Positions 23,632 through 33,523 of a stretch of 53,510 bases of DNA are shown one piece after another; positions within the stretch are counted from its first letter, which is position 1, and each line of letters opens with the position of its first letter. Source of the stretch: Halieaceae bacterium (GTDB lineage: Bacteria > Pseudomonadota > Gammaproteobacteria > Pseudomonadales > Halieaceae); assembly GCA_028280635.1 (NCBI GenBank), contig JANQLM010000127.1:1-53510 (forward strand). Direction: 5' to 3'. The notes under the pieces are model-generated. The model ran no database searches. It worked only from the letters and a program-made list of their open reading frames with translations, and was not told the DNA's origin. The position numbers were made by a program, and so were the translations under genes.

Positions 23632-24485
23632 TACTGCAGTCGGCGCTGCATGCACTCCTGCATGCAGGTGGCCACCAGGCTGCCGTCCTGGGTAAAGAAG
23701 CGGCCCCGGGCCAGCCCGCGCGCGCCCCCTACCCGCTCACAGTTCACCTCGTACAGCAACCACTGGTCGACCCGGCAGGGTGCATGGAACCACATGGCGT
23801 GATCGAGGCTGGCGGTTTGCATGCCCTGGAAGAAACTGCGGCCGCGGGGCAGCAACGTGGCATCCACCAGGCCGCAGTCGGAGATGTAGGAGAGCAGCGC
23901 AGCGTGCAGGGCCGGCGTGTCGCCCAGGGTTTCAGTAGTCTTCAGCCAGATGTGCAATAGCCCTTCGCGGGGCCTGGGCTTGCGCCAGTCGACGCTTTCC
24001 ACAAAGCGCACGTCCCAGTCGAGGCCATCGGTGATTTGGAACTCGGGCCAGAAGAAGTCCTCCTCCATGTGAATCTCGCGCTCGGTGCGCAAGCCATCGG
24101 GGCCGTGCACGACCGGCATGTCCGGCTCGAACTCATCGCCACTCTCGGGGATATGAAAGGACATGGAACTCACCAGGATGATGCGCCCCTCCTGGCTGGC
24201 CACCACCCGGCGCGAGCTGAAGCTGCCGCCGTCGCGGGCCGGCTGCACTTCCAGGGTCACCGGGATCTTGCCGTCTCCAGGGCGAAGAAAGTAGGCGTGC
24301 TGGGAGTGAATCTGGCGCTCCCCGGGTACCGTTAGCTGCGCTGCGCGCACCGCCTGGGCCAGTACCTGGCCGCCGTACAGCCGGGGGCCATCCGGGTGAG
24401 TGTTCTGGGCGATAAATCGGTTTTCGCCGTCGGGTTCCAGCGACATGGTGGCGAGCAAATGCTCGAGGGTCTGGCGATCGGGCAC
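23631..24485 (-). CDS. tesB: Acyl-CoA thioesterase II
   Basis: The 284-residue protein is a double-hotdog TesB. The first half carries RLYGGQVLAQAVRAAQ and HSQHAYFLRPGD, the second half YISDCGLVDATLLP and SLDHAMWFH, with the Asp, Thr and Gln residues of the catalytic triad. It hydrolyses medium and long acyl-CoA to free acid and CoA. The start is GTG 24485, with AAGGA 7 bases upstream. It leads a three-gene overlapping unit with the HAD phosphatase and pepD. Confidence 0.94.
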   Translation of the reverse strand: MPDRQTLEHLLATMSLEPDGENRFIAQNTHPDGPRLYGGQVLAQAVRAAQLTVPGERQIHSQHAYFLRPGDGKIPVTLEVQPARDGGSFSSRRVVASQEGRIILVSSMSFHIPESGDEFEPDMPVVHGPDGLRTEREIHMEEDFFWPEFQITDGLDWDVRFVESVDWRKPRPREGLLHIWLKTTETLGDTPALHAALLSYISDCGLVDATLLPRGRSFFQGMQTASLDHAMWFHAPCRVDQWLLYEVNCERVGGARGLARGRFFTQDGSLVATCMQECMQRRLQ

Positions 24486-24612
24486 GGTTTATCCTTAATA
24501 CAACAGATCGGAGGGAATTGTGCGGGCGACATTATGCCCGCGCCCTCCCACCCAATGGAAGTGTCGCCCGGCCGCGGCCATACTGGGGGCACTCAAAAGC
24601 AAGGAGACGAGC

Positions 24613-25470
24613 ATGGACAAGTTCGAAGGCAAAGTAGCTGTGATCACCGGAGGCGCCAGTGGTATCGGCCTGGCAATCGCTGAAGCTCTGGTCAGCGAAG
24701 GCGCGCGGGTGGCTATTGCCGATATCAAGGGCGCCGAACAGGCAGCCGCCGGGCTCGGGGACAACGCCCGCGGTTACCACTGTGACGTGACTCAGTTGAG
24801 CGATATCGAGTCGTTGGCAGAGAGCGCCTGGATAGATTTCGGTCAGGTGGACCTGCTGTTCAACAATGCCGGCGTCATGCCGGGCGTGGCCCCGCTGACA
24901 GCGGCCAGCGAGAACGATTTGCGCTGGGTCTACGAGGTGAACGTATTCGGTGCGTGGAATGTCTGTAAGGTCTTCGTGGAGAAGTTTATCGCCCAGGGCA
25001 CGCCCGCCCATATTGTCAATACCGGCTCGGAAAACAGTCTCTGTGCCCTGGGGCCGATGATGGCAGTGTACAACTCCAGCAAGCATGCGGTGCTGGGCTT
25101 CACTGACATCCTGCGCCACGAACTGCCGGAGTTCATCGGCATCAGCCTGCTGTGCCCGGGCGTGGTGAAAACCAAGCTGGCCAGCAGCGTGGAAGCCCGC
25201 CCCGAGGGTTTTGGCGGGCCGGAGAAAAACCAGCTCGGCGATATGACCATTGGTATGGAGCCTGCGGAGCTGGCCCGCCGCTGCCTGCAGGGTGTGCGCC
25301 GCGGGGACTTCTTCATCGTCACCCACTACGCGACTCGCTACATGGCGCAGGAACGCTGCACGGAAGTCATGAAGGCCTTTGACGAGCAGACCGAGGAATA
25401 CGATGGCTGGCAGGCCTGGGACAGCCGCAGCATGATCATGCGCGCACTGGGCGCGCTGTCGAGCTCATAG
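24613..25470 (+). CDS. Short-chain dehydrogenase/reductase
   Basis: The 285-residue SDR has TGGASGIG near residue 12, NNAG at about 93, and the catalytic Tyr in YNSSKHAVLGF. The Ser position is in NTGSENSLCALG. The longer C-terminal region (YATRYMAQERCTEVMKAF) is typical of SDRs acting on larger hydrophobic alcohols. AAGGAGAC lies just before the ATG. It is divergent from tesB, so an acyl-CoA-responsive shared promoter is possible. Confidence 0.92.
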   Translation: MDKFEGKVAVITGGASGIGLAIAEALVSEGARVAIADIKGAEQAAAGLGDNARGYHCDVTQLSDIESLAESAWIDFGQVDLLFNNAGVMPGVAPLTAASENDLRWVYEVNVFGAWNVCKVFVEKFIAQGTPAHIVNTGSENSLCALGPMMAVYNSSKHAVLGFTDILRHELPEFIGISLLCPGVVKTKLASSVEARPEGFGGPEKNQLGDMTIGMEPAELARRCLQGVRRGDFFIVTHYATRYMAQERCTEVMKAFDEQTEEYDGWQAWDSRSMIMRALGALSSS

Positions 25471-25527
25471 TGAAGAGTACCCTGGAGAGCACTGGCTGAA
25501 CTCATTACGGGATTTGACTCGAATTTA

Positions 25528-26490
25528 CTAAACCGTAACTGGAGAGATAAAGCCATCGGGTTTAACGGCGACAACGGAACAGCGGAGCTGCTGCAGCACG
25601 TCTTCGGCGGTATTCCCGATTATCAGCCCGGGTACACCCGTACGACCGACGGTGCCCATCACCACGACATCCGCAGCGATGCTTTCGGCGTAGGCCGGGA
25701 TGTGCTCCTCCGGGCTCCCATGGAGAAGACGCGTATGCGGGTTCAGGTAGGCGAAATCTTCCTCGCCCAGCTTACGGCGAAGCCAATGTTCGCATTGACC
25801 AATCATGTCACGACGTACGCGGTACTCTCCATCAAGTGCCTGCTTTTCAGCTTCGTCCGGATCGTCCGACCACAGACTTGCGAAGCCCGCAATAGGGGAG
25901 TCCCAGGCATGCAGAATATGCAGTTCTGCCATCTCGAAAAGCGCCACGGAACTCGCAAAACTGAGGATTTTTTCGTTGAGAGCCTGCTGCTCCTGTCCGC
26001 TGAGCTCCGGATCGAAGTCTATCGCCGCCAGGACCTTGCCGGTTGTTGTGGTCGCTGCCCCTCCTTGTATGAGCCAGACAGGGCAAGGGCACTTGCGCAG
26101 AAGGTGCATGTCATCACTGCTGACAAAGCGGCCCAACCACGCCGGTTCTTCGGCAAGTTTCACAACAAGATTGTGCCCCTCCGCCAACACCGTGCGGATC
26201 ACCTCCAGGTACCTTCGCCCGGTGAGTATTTTGACCGTGTACGCGGTGTTAACGCTCAATGACGCGAGCGCGTTTTTGATGGCATCGTGCCTAGCTGCAG
26301 CAATACCCTCCTGTAGCAAGGTTTTGCCACCTAAATCCTGCGCGACGCCAGCGCTGATCTTCAGCTCCGGTATCACGTCGAGAATCGTGAGCTCCGCTTG
26401 ATGACTCGACGCGATGGCGAAGGCTTTTTCAAACGCCTGCTTGTCGAGCAGTTCGTCAACCACGTAAACCACTTTCGTAATGCTTCGCAT
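25528..26490 (-). CDS. Two-domain universal stress protein (UspA family)
   Basis: The 320-residue protein holds two UspA domains in tandem, about residues 1-145 and 160-315. The second ends with MGTVGRTGVPGLIIGNTAEDVLQ, which matches the ATP-binding G-2x-G-9x-(S/T)-type loop. The first domain lacks a clear copy of this loop. Such proteins bind nucleotides and accumulate under starvation, low oxygen or membrane stress. GAGGA lies before the ATG. It follows the ATPase-antiporter genes after a 460-base gap and may share control with them. Confidence 0.9.
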   Translation of the reverse strand: MRSITKVVYVVDELLDKQAFEKAFAIASSHQAELTILDVIPELKISAGVAQDLGGKTLLQEGIAAARHDAIKNALASLSVNTAYTVKILTGRRYLEVIRTVLAEGHNLVVKLAEEPAWLGRFVSSDDMHLLRKCPCPVWLIQGGAATTTTGKVLAAIDFDPELSGQEQQALNEKILSFASSVALFEMAELHILHAWDSPIAGFASLWSDDPDEAEKQALDGEYRVRRDMIGQCEHWLRRKLGEEDFAYLNPHTRLLHGSPEEHIPAYAESIAADVVVMGTVGRTGVPGLIIGNTAEDVLQQLRCSVVAVKPDGFISPVTV

Positions 26491-26950
26491 AGTTGTCCTC
26501 AGGCGCGCAACACCCCAGGGGGCTCGCGTTTACCGGTCTGGCCCTGCACGGTGTTCTTTAGTTTCGTGTGATACCGCGTAAGTGGAGTGTCTGCACTGGG
26601 GTACCGCACGACGTCTGCGCAGTTGGGCTGATCGGCACCCACGCGCATTGCAGATTATTAGACGTTGATATAACGGACAGTCCGACGCGACTGCTCAGCT
26701 ATAGGACGCGTATACCAACCGTTGTCCCAGCGCTAAGTTATCATAACTCTTGCCCAGCACGAACCGAAATGGGCAAGCGCATCATTGGCATCTGAGCGGG
26801 CCACCAAAGCCGTATTACGCTCCGCATAGCGATGCCGCTCGACGATGAGATTCGCTGGGGTGTCCTGCGCCTCGAGCGAACAACACAGCCTAATGCACCC
26901 CGATTCAGCCACTGTGCACTCCCCCACTACATAGCGATTGCGCCGCAACC
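26491..26950. other. 460-base gap between uspA and antiporter genes
   Basis: No convincing gene is seen on either strand. TTGCCCA and TGGGCAA (about 26752-26776) form a 7-base inverted repeat, which could mark a weak terminator of the antiporter transcript. The rest contains no feature I recognise. Confidence 0.4.
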
Positions 26951-28672
26951 TTATGCGCCAACGGACAAGCTGGAACGATCGCCACCGCCCACGGCAGACG
27001 GCATACCAATGGAGGCGATGATACGTTCCGCGGCCTGCATGGCGGCGTCGTGATACGGTCTGAGCAACGCGTCTGCACCAACGCCGAGCACCTTGTCACC
27101 GGCAGTCTGGGAGTGAACCGCAACCGCTATCTGTCCGCGGTAACCTGCGTCCCGAAGAGCCTGCACCAGCGCAGATCGCGAATCTTCCCCAACAATGCCC
27201 GCATCAATCTCAGGAAGGGCCGAGATGGCATAGCGAATGCCTGCAAGCGGGAGGTGGGCCACAAAATCCGGATCTGATGCATCACCAAAAAGTGCATCAA
27301 CCCCCTCAGCGTGGCACTGCTTGATGACTTCTGGGTCAAAATCTACAGCAAGTACCCCGACGCCCCCCTGCCGGAGCTTTCGAGCCATGGCCGTGCCATA
27401 TCGACCAAGTCCAAACAGCACCACGTCGTAGCGCCCCGACTCAGGCTGCCAACTCTGTTCATGCGCCCCGGCATCGCTACGCTCGAAGGGGCCAAGTAAT
27501 GGCTCAATCACCGCAAAAACCTGGTGCGACCAGGTAATCATATAGGTCGACGCTGCGATCGTAATCAAGCCCACCAGGGTAACAAGCCCCAGTGCAGACT
27601 CCGGCACGCTGCCGAGTTCGACGCCCATGGCTATGAAAATGAGGGAAAACTCGGAGATCTGCGCCACGGTAAGGCCCGCCAGAAACCCCGTGCGTTTGCG
27701 ATATCCCATTAAACCCATGATCACCAGCACGATGAGGGGATTCCCGACAAGTACGAATAGCGACAACACCACAGCCGGTGCAACTGCTGCGCCCAATGCG
27801 GATAAGTCCAGTGACGCACCCAGCGCGATAAAGAAGAACAGCAGCAGAAAGTCCCGCAGGCTGGAAAGCCGCGCCGCGAGTGCATCGCGAAAAGGAGTGG
27901 AGGCAATGGAAACTCCCGCCAGGAGTCCGCCCAGTTCTTTGCCAAAGCCGAAGTAATGGCCCAGCGCCGCGAGGAGTGCTGCCCACCCTATAGCAAAGGA
28001 AATCATCAACTCTGAGGACCGGGATAGCTGCCGCATCAGGGGGCTGGCAACAAAACGGGTGAATGCTGCGACGAAAGCGAGCATAAGGGCGCCGAGGAGC
28101 AACACTCGCGCCACGTCGTAGTATGCGGAGTCGGTCGCGCGCCCCACGCCCTGGGCTGAGAGAACGATCATCGCCATCACGACTACAACGTCCTGGACAA
28201 TCAGGAACCCGAGTGCAATACGCCCGTGCAGCGCATCAATTTCTCGCTTATCCGACAGCAGCTTGACGATAATAATGGTCGAGGAAAACGTTAGCGCCAC
28301 GGCTACATAGAGTGCCGTTGTCGTATCGAGCCCGAGGGCTCTGCCAAGCAGAAAACCAAACAGGGTTGTAAATACGACCTGGCCGAGCCCAGTGGTCAAC
28401 GCCACTACCCCCAGGGTCCTAATGAGCTGTACATCGAGTTTCAGCCCGACAAGAAAAAGCAACAGCGCGATGCCAAGCTCTGCGAGCAGATCGATCTGCG
28501 CATCGGCTCGGGCGATATCAAGTACGGAGGGTCCGGCGATGATCCCCACGGCGATAAACGATACGATCAGCGGCTGGCGCAACATCAGGCCGAGGAACCC
28601 AACGCCGGCAGCCAGCACAAGAAGCGCAGCGATTTCGTAGAAGATATAGTCTGCAAGAATGCTCGACATCAT
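26951..28672 (-). CDS. Kef-type cation/proton antiporter with RCK (TrkA-N) domain
   Basis: The 573-residue protein has about twelve transmembrane helices of the CPA2 monovalent cation/H+ exchanger family (residues 1-390), then a cytoplasmic TrkA-N nucleotide-binding domain that starts with DVVLFGLGRYGTAMARKL (GxGxxG) and VLAVDFDPE. Such systems release K+ or exchange Na+ under control of NAD(H), glutathione adducts or cytoplasmic pH. The ATG at 28672 overlaps the stop of the ATPase gene (TGATG), so the two proteins are made together. A second ATG directly follows. Confidence 0.92.
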   Translation of the reverse strand: MMSSILADYIFYEIAALLVLAAGVGFLGLMLRQPLIVSFIAVGIIAGPSVLDIARADAQIDLLAELGIALLLFLVGLKLDVQLIRTLGVVALTTGLGQVVFTTLFGFLLGRALGLDTTTALYVAVALTFSSTIIIVKLLSDKREIDALHGRIALGFLIVQDVVVVMAMIVLSAQGVGRATDSAYYDVARVLLLGALMLAFVAAFTRFVASPLMRQLSRSSELMISFAIGWAALLAALGHYFGFGKELGGLLAGVSIASTPFRDALAARLSSLRDFLLLFFFIALGASLDLSALGAAVAPAVVLSLFVLVGNPLIVLVIMGLMGYRKRTGFLAGLTVAQISEFSLIFIAMGVELGSVPESALGLVTLVGLITIAASTYMITWSHQVFAVIEPLLGPFERSDAGAHEQSWQPESGRYDVVLFGLGRYGTAMARKLRQGGVGVLAVDFDPEVIKQCHAEGVDALFGDASDPDFVAHLPLAGIRYAISALPEIDAGIVGEDSRSALVQALRDAGYRGQIAVAVHSQTAGDKVLGVGADALLRPYHDAAMQAAERIIASIGMPSAVGGGDRSSLSVGA

Positions 28673-31404
28673 CAGCCGGTACCCCGCAAGTCTTTGTGCT
28701 GTGCGCTGCCTTTCCCACCGCTGGGCAGCCGTCCAAGGCCCCGTACGATGAGTTTCTCAAGCTCCAGTATCCCAAGCACCGCCACACCAACGAGCGCTAT
28801 TTGTCCGAGTTGCTGCAAGCTAAGCGGGCGAGTGCCAAAGAATGCTTCCATGAACGGCGCATAGGTGAACAAAGCCTGCAGTGACAGCACCGCTGCAATT
28901 GCAATCAGCACGGGAGGGGTGCCAAGTATGCCGCGCAGCGTGATCGACCCGCCGTGCAGGTACCGGACCGCAAAAAGGTAGAATATCTCCATTGCGATCA
29001 AGGTGTTGACCGCTATCGTCCGAGCCTCTTCCACTGATGCGCCCTGTGCTCTCGCAAGGGCAAACTTCCCAAAAATGCCGGCCAGAAAGAGCAGCGAGAC
29101 AAAGGCCACGCGCCACAGCACAAAGGGAGAAATGATCGCCTCGTCTCTCGGTCGTGGAGGTCGCGCCATTATCCCCCGCTCCGCCCGCTCGAAGGCCAAA
29201 GTCATCGCCAACAACACCGAAGACACCATATTGACCCACAGTATCTGCACAGGCGTGATGGGCAGGGTGAGGCCCAGGAGCAGCGCTGCCACCAGCGACA
29301 ATGACTCTCCGCCATTAACGGGAAGCAGGAATATAATGGCTTTGCGGAGATTGTCGTACACAGTTCGCCCGGCCTCGATAGCGGCGGCGATCGTCGCAAA
29401 GTTGTCATCCGCAAGAACAACCTCCGAGGCATCCTTGGCGGCCTCGGTGCCTTTGCCGCCCATGGCGATGCCGATATCGGCGCGTTTCAGCGCCGGCGCG
29501 TCGTTGACTCCGTCACCGGTCATGGCCACCACCTCCCCGGTAGCCTGAAGTGCCTCGACAAGCCGCAACTTGTGCTCGGGCGTTGTTCGGGCAAAGACAT
29601 CAACCTCAGCGGCCTTTGCCCTAAGCGCAGAAGCGTCCAGGGCATCGATGTCCGTACCGCGAAGAACTGCGTCAGCGTTTTCCAGCCCGAGCTGCCGACC
29701 GATGGCGGCGGCCGTCTCGGCATGATCGCCGGTAATCATCTTCACGCGTATACCGGCCGCCCGGCAGTCTTTTACCGCCTTGATCGCCTCATCACGCGGC
29801 GGGTCAATGAGGCCCAGCAAGCCGAGAAGGGTCAGCTCACCCTCTATGTCATCAAACATGAGCTCGGTTTCTGTCGCTGTCCGCGACTTGCAGGCAATAG
29901 CGAGCACCCGCTTTCCACTGGTAGCGATACGATCTGCGAGTTCCTGCCAATGCCCAAGGTCGATATCGCAACGCTCACCGCCGGAGGCGACAGCCGTACA
30001 GCGCTCGATAATCGCCTCTGGTGCACCTTTCACGTAGATAACGCCGCGCCCCTCGTGATCGTGGTGCAGGCTGGCCATACAGCGGTGGCTCGAATCGAAG
30101 GGAATCACGTCGGTACGGGGGCACTCTTTACGTGTTTTCGATGCATCAACCCCTATCTTGCCTGCCAAGGTCACAAGCGCGGCTTCCATGGGATCGCCGG
30201 TCACGCTCCAGGTCTCGTCGGCAAAGACAAGGTCAGCGTCATTGCAAAGCACCGAGGCGACACCAATCTCCGATAGCAGCGGGTGGTCGCCTGGAGATGC
30301 GTCATGGCCAGCCACGGAAAAACCGCCGTGAGGTGCATATCCGGCACCTGAGACTTCAAACTCTACGTCAGCGGTATATACGCCGGTCACCGTCATTTCA
30401 TTTTTCGTGAGCGTGCCCGTCTTGTCAGAACATATGACCGAAACAGATCCCAGCGCTTCAATGGCGGGGAGGCGGCGCACAATCGCTTTGCGCTGCGCCA
30501 TGGACTGCACGCCGATGGCCAGTGTGACCGTAAGGATGGCCGGCAGGCCCTCCGGCACCGCGGCCACCGAAAGCCCCACAAGCACCATGAACAACTCGGC
30601 AAACGGCTTGTCGCTGAAAAACACGGCGGCCAGAAGTATGAGCGCGCTGACGCCGACTATCACCAACGTCAGCCAGCGGGCAAACACTGCCATCTGCCTG
30701 AGAAGCGGTGTATCGACAGGGTTCACAGCCGCGATCAAGCCGCTGATGCGACCGATCTCTGTTGATGCGCCGGTTGCCACGACGACTCCGCGAGCCTGGC
30801 CAGCGGTAACCATGGTACCCGCGTACGCCATGCACAGGCGGTCGGCGAGCGGAGCTTCGGCCACGACCGCCGGCAGGGACTTTTCTGCGGTGACGGACTC
30901 GCCGGTCAATGCGGCCTCGTCGACTCTTAGCCCTCTGAGCTCGCAGAGCCTGACATCAGCAGGCACGCGCTCGCCCGCCTCGAGGATCAAGAGGTCACCG
31001 GGGACGACATCCTCGCCGGGAATATCGCTGCGGCGGCCATCGCGCACCACCGTTGCACGCGGCGCCAGCAGGTTTCGAATCGCCGCAAGCGCGCTCTCCG
31101 CCTTCCCTTCCTGTACAAAGCCAATTGTGGCGTTCACGATCACCACGGCGAGTATCACCACCGTATCGACGAAATGCCCAAGGGCCCCAGTCAGTACGGC
31201 AGCCGCCAGAAGCACAAAGATCAAAAGGTTGTTGAACTGGCGAAAAAAGCGGCGCAGCGGTCCAGCCCGAGGCGGCACCGGCAGTCTGTTGTGACCATGC
31301 GTACTCAGGCGGTGCTGGATATCGGAGGCCGACAGTCCTTCACGCAGCTCCGAGCCGAGTGCATCGAGCGTTTCAGGTATTGATCTACTGTGCCACGTGT
31401 CCAT
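28672..31404 (-). CDS. P2A-type cation-transporting P-type ATPase
   Basis: The 910-residue pump has the N-terminal cytoplasmic domain, the actuator TGES at 167-170, the ion-binding PEGLPA at 284-289, the phosphorylation site DKTGTLT with Asp327, and the hinge TGDGVNDAPAL. The order and PEGL motif fit Ca2+ or Na+/K+-like P-type IIA pumps. The open frame runs upstream to 31551, but the ATG at 31404 has GGGAG 5 bases before it and starts the standard N-domain MDTWHSRSIPETLDALGSE. It leads the ATPase-antiporter-Usp group, which looks like an ion-homeostasis unit under stress. Confidence 0.93.
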   Translation of the reverse strand: MDTWHSRSIPETLDALGSELREGLSASDIQHRLSTHGHNRLPVPPRAGPLRRFFRQFNNLLIFVLLAAAVLTGALGHFVDTVVILAVVIVNATIGFVQEGKAESALAAIRNLLAPRATVVRDGRRSDIPGEDVVPGDLLILEAGERVPADVRLCELRGLRVDEAALTGESVTAEKSLPAVVAEAPLADRLCMAYAGTMVTAGQARGVVVATGASTEIGRISGLIAAVNPVDTPLLRQMAVFARWLTLVIVGVSALILLAAVFFSDKPFAELFMVLVGLSVAAVPEGLPAILTVTLAIGVQSMAQRKAIVRRLPAIEALGSVSVICSDKTGTLTKNEMTVTGVYTADVEFEVSGAGYAPHGGFSVAGHDASPGDHPLLSEIGVASVLCNDADLVFADETWSVTGDPMEAALVTLAGKIGVDASKTRKECPRTDVIPFDSSHRCMASLHHDHEGRGVIYVKGAPEAIIERCTAVASGGERCDIDLGHWQELADRIATSGKRVLAIACKSRTATETELMFDDIEGELTLLGLLGLIDPPRDEAIKAVKDCRAAGIRVKMITGDHAETAAAIGRQLGLENADAVLRGTDIDALDASALRAKAAEVDVFARTTPEHKLRLVEALQATGEVVAMTGDGVNDAPALKRADIGIAMGGKGTEAAKDASEVVLADDNFATIAAAIEAGRTVYDNLRKAIIFLLPVNGGESLSLVAALLLGLTLPITPVQILWVNMVSSVLLAMTLAFERAERGIMARPPRPRDEAIISPFVLWRVAFVSLLFLAGIFGKFALARAQGASVEEARTIAVNTLIAMEIFYLFAVRYLHGGSITLRGILGTPPVLIAIAAVLSLQALFTYAPFMEAFFGTRPLSLQQLGQIALVGVAVLGILELEKLIVRGLGRLPSGGKGSAQHKDLRGTG

Positions 31405-32203
31405 AGGTCTCCCGAAAGTAAAGCTTCTCTTGCCCGCTGGTGTCCGCCCCGGGCGCGACGCGGCCAGAAGCGTAACAGCGGCTCGAACTGATGCGGTGAG
31501 TGGCAGGCGCACTGCCGTCGGCCTGCCGACGAATGTTCGCTGCCTTGTCACTGATACGACTTGCTGATGGGTACTTTCTGGCGGCGGTCACCATTACAAC
31601 GTTTTCTACTCCCCTCTCCACCGCATACTCCGGGGAGCAATGCGCCCTGCCCTCTAGCCTTTTGCTTCACCATCCTGGAACTAACGCTCCATCTGTTCTG
31701 AGGCGCATGAAAACAGCCCGGCAACCTCGTCGGGCAGTGACGGTGGCAGGGAAATGTCGATGTTCGGCATGACACTCGAATCCACTCCGCTGACCCAGTG
31801 AACATACATGGGGCCGTGTGTTACTCACACAGGAGTCAGCAGCAGTGACACGGAGGGTGCTGTGAGAAACTCCTTGTTCACGAAACGACGACTAGATGCA
31901 AGTTAATGCGAACAATTCTCAACCCCAAAAAGAGTAACAGACGCATGGTTTGGCCGCAATTTGGACAGCGCCACAACCCATGCGTTCACGGCGACGGATT
32001 CACAGCTTTCGTCAGCTCCAACCGCTGCCGCAGCAGGGTCAGATGCGCACTGTCAGCGCTTGAGCTGTCCGCACGCCACTGCCTGTACTGGAGACTTTCC
32101 TAAGTGTCTCAGGCGTTCAGAGCAAGCTGGTGCGTGACGCGAGCCCGGGCCAGACACGAACAGCTATTCAAGGGCTGCCAGACCTGGCAAAGCCTGTCCG
32201 TGA
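31405..32203. other. 800-base region without a supported gene
   Basis: No ORF here has family features or a good start. ACGCATGG (about 31941) and CCATGCGT (about 31977) form a spaced inverted repeat. TTAATGCGAACAATTCTCAA at 31903-31922 resembles a Fur-type operator but has no iron gene beside it. The region separates the ATPase operon from the oxygenase operon. Confidence 0.45.
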
Positions 32204-33505
32204 TCATGGGCGCTCCGGGCTGGCCTGCCGAGCGGGCACCTCAGCGGAAACGAATGCCAGCCGCGGATCATTGGGGTAGATCCACTCGTCGCCAATCACC
32301 TGCTGCACCCGCAGCTCCTCGGGCACGTTCTCTATGCCGATACACTGGTCGGCGGCCTGGTTCCAGTGATAGATGCGCACTTCCTGGTAGCTCAGGGGCA
32401 CCCCCTTGAAACCGTAGGACTCCATCGACTTCTGGATTTTCTCGCCAAACTGGGTGTCTTCCAGCAACACTTGGCACAGTGATTCGCCGTTGTTGTCGGT
32501 CCACAGGTCCGGCGCCACGCCGTCGCCCCAGTCCGGGGCCATGGTCCAGGTTTCCATGCGGCACTTGTCGATGCCGTTGGGCCAGAACAGGATGGGCGGA
32601 ATCGCCGCCGCCGACAGCGGCGCCACCAGGTTGGGGAACAGGCCGTAGGACTGGGTACAGGTGCGGGCTATCTCGCCCACGGTATCAATCTGCACCACGT
32701 CGTCGGGTACACCCACCGCATCGAGATTGCCCCGATCCCCAGCCGGCACCGGCGCCACCATGCGGCCGTGACCGTTCAGGTAGAGGGTGTTGACGTTACG
32801 GCGATCGTCGAGAATCGGCGATACGGTTTTGGGATGGATGCTGCGCACGTGGTAGACCTCGGTGTTGGCCTCCATGGCAATCTTCCAGTTGCAGTCCAGG
32901 TCCCAGACATGCCGCGCCGCCAGCCGGCACTTGTCAAACTGGAACTCTTCCCACTCGGCGGCGATCGGCCCCAACCAGTCCAGCAGGGTCGGGGCTTCCT
33001 CATCGAAGTTCACGAAGATCAGGTTGCCGAAGCGTTCGCAGCGCACTTCCTTCAAGCCCCGGCAACTGAAGTCCAGGTCGCGAAAGTCTTCCGGATCGCG
33101 AATCGCCATCAGTTCGCCCTCGTGGCTGTAACTCCAGCCGTGGTACTGGCAGGTGAGGCGCTTTTTCTTGCCGCTCTCCTCGGTTACTACCGGGGCGCCA
33201 CGATGGCTGCAGGTGTTGTAGAAGGCATTGATGGCGCCGCCCTCCGCGTGTACCAGCACCACCGGCTGGCCGGCGTTTTCCCAGAGACGGAAGCAGCCGG
33301 GCTCGGGAATTTCATCAATGTGGCCGGCCAGCAGCCAGCTCTTGCGCCAGACGTGGTCCAGTTCCAACTGGTAATAACGCGGGTCCACGTAGCGCCCGGC
33401 GGGAATGTCCGGCAGGGCCGGGAAACCCTCGGGCGGCGCGGTGCGGGCGGCCTCGTATTCCATCAGGTCGCGCAGTTGCTGAATCTCGGCAGGGCTCATG
33501 GGCAT
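32204..33505 (-). CDS. Rieske non-heme iron oxygenase, alpha subunit
   Basis: The 433-residue protein has a Rieske [2Fe-2S] site, Cys99-x-His101 and Cys119-x2-His122 (CSH ... CQYH), and a catalytic domain with MEANTEVYHVRSIHP, whose His219 and His224 would bind the mononuclear iron. It is a ring-hydroxylating or demethylating oxygenase of the terminal-alpha type. Ferredoxin and reductase partners are not in the window. GGAGA lies 7 bases before ATG 33505. Only 18 bases separate it from the P450 gene, so they form one operon. Confidence 0.93.
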   Translation of the reverse strand: MPMSPAEIQQLRDLMEYEAARTAPPEGFPALPDIPAGRYVDPRYYQLELDHVWRKSWLLAGHIDEIPEPGCFRLWENAGQPVVLVHAEGGAINAFYNTCSHRGAPVVTEESGKKKRLTCQYHGWSYSHEGELMAIRDPEDFRDLDFSCRGLKEVRCERFGNLIFVNFDEEAPTLLDWLGPIAAEWEEFQFDKCRLAARHVWDLDCNWKIAMEANTEVYHVRSIHPKTVSPILDDRRNVNTLYLNGHGRMVAPVPAGDRGNLDAVGVPDDVVQIDTVGEIARTCTQSYGLFPNLVAPLSAAAIPPILFWPNGIDKCRMETWTMAPDWGDGVAPDLWTDNNGESLCQVLLEDTQFGEKIQKSMESYGFKGVPLSYQEVRIYHWNQAADQCIGIENVPEELRVQQVIGDEWIYPNDPRLAFVSAEVPARQASPERP

Positions 33506-33523
33506 GGTGATGTCTCCGTTGGC

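Noticed and set aside
26568-26948. Small frames in the gap after the antiporter
   Set aside because: No ribosome site and no protein-like pattern.
31500-32103. Small plus-strand frames at 31500-31772 and 31906-32103
   Set aside because: No family feature, weak start sites and biased composition; treated as non-coding.
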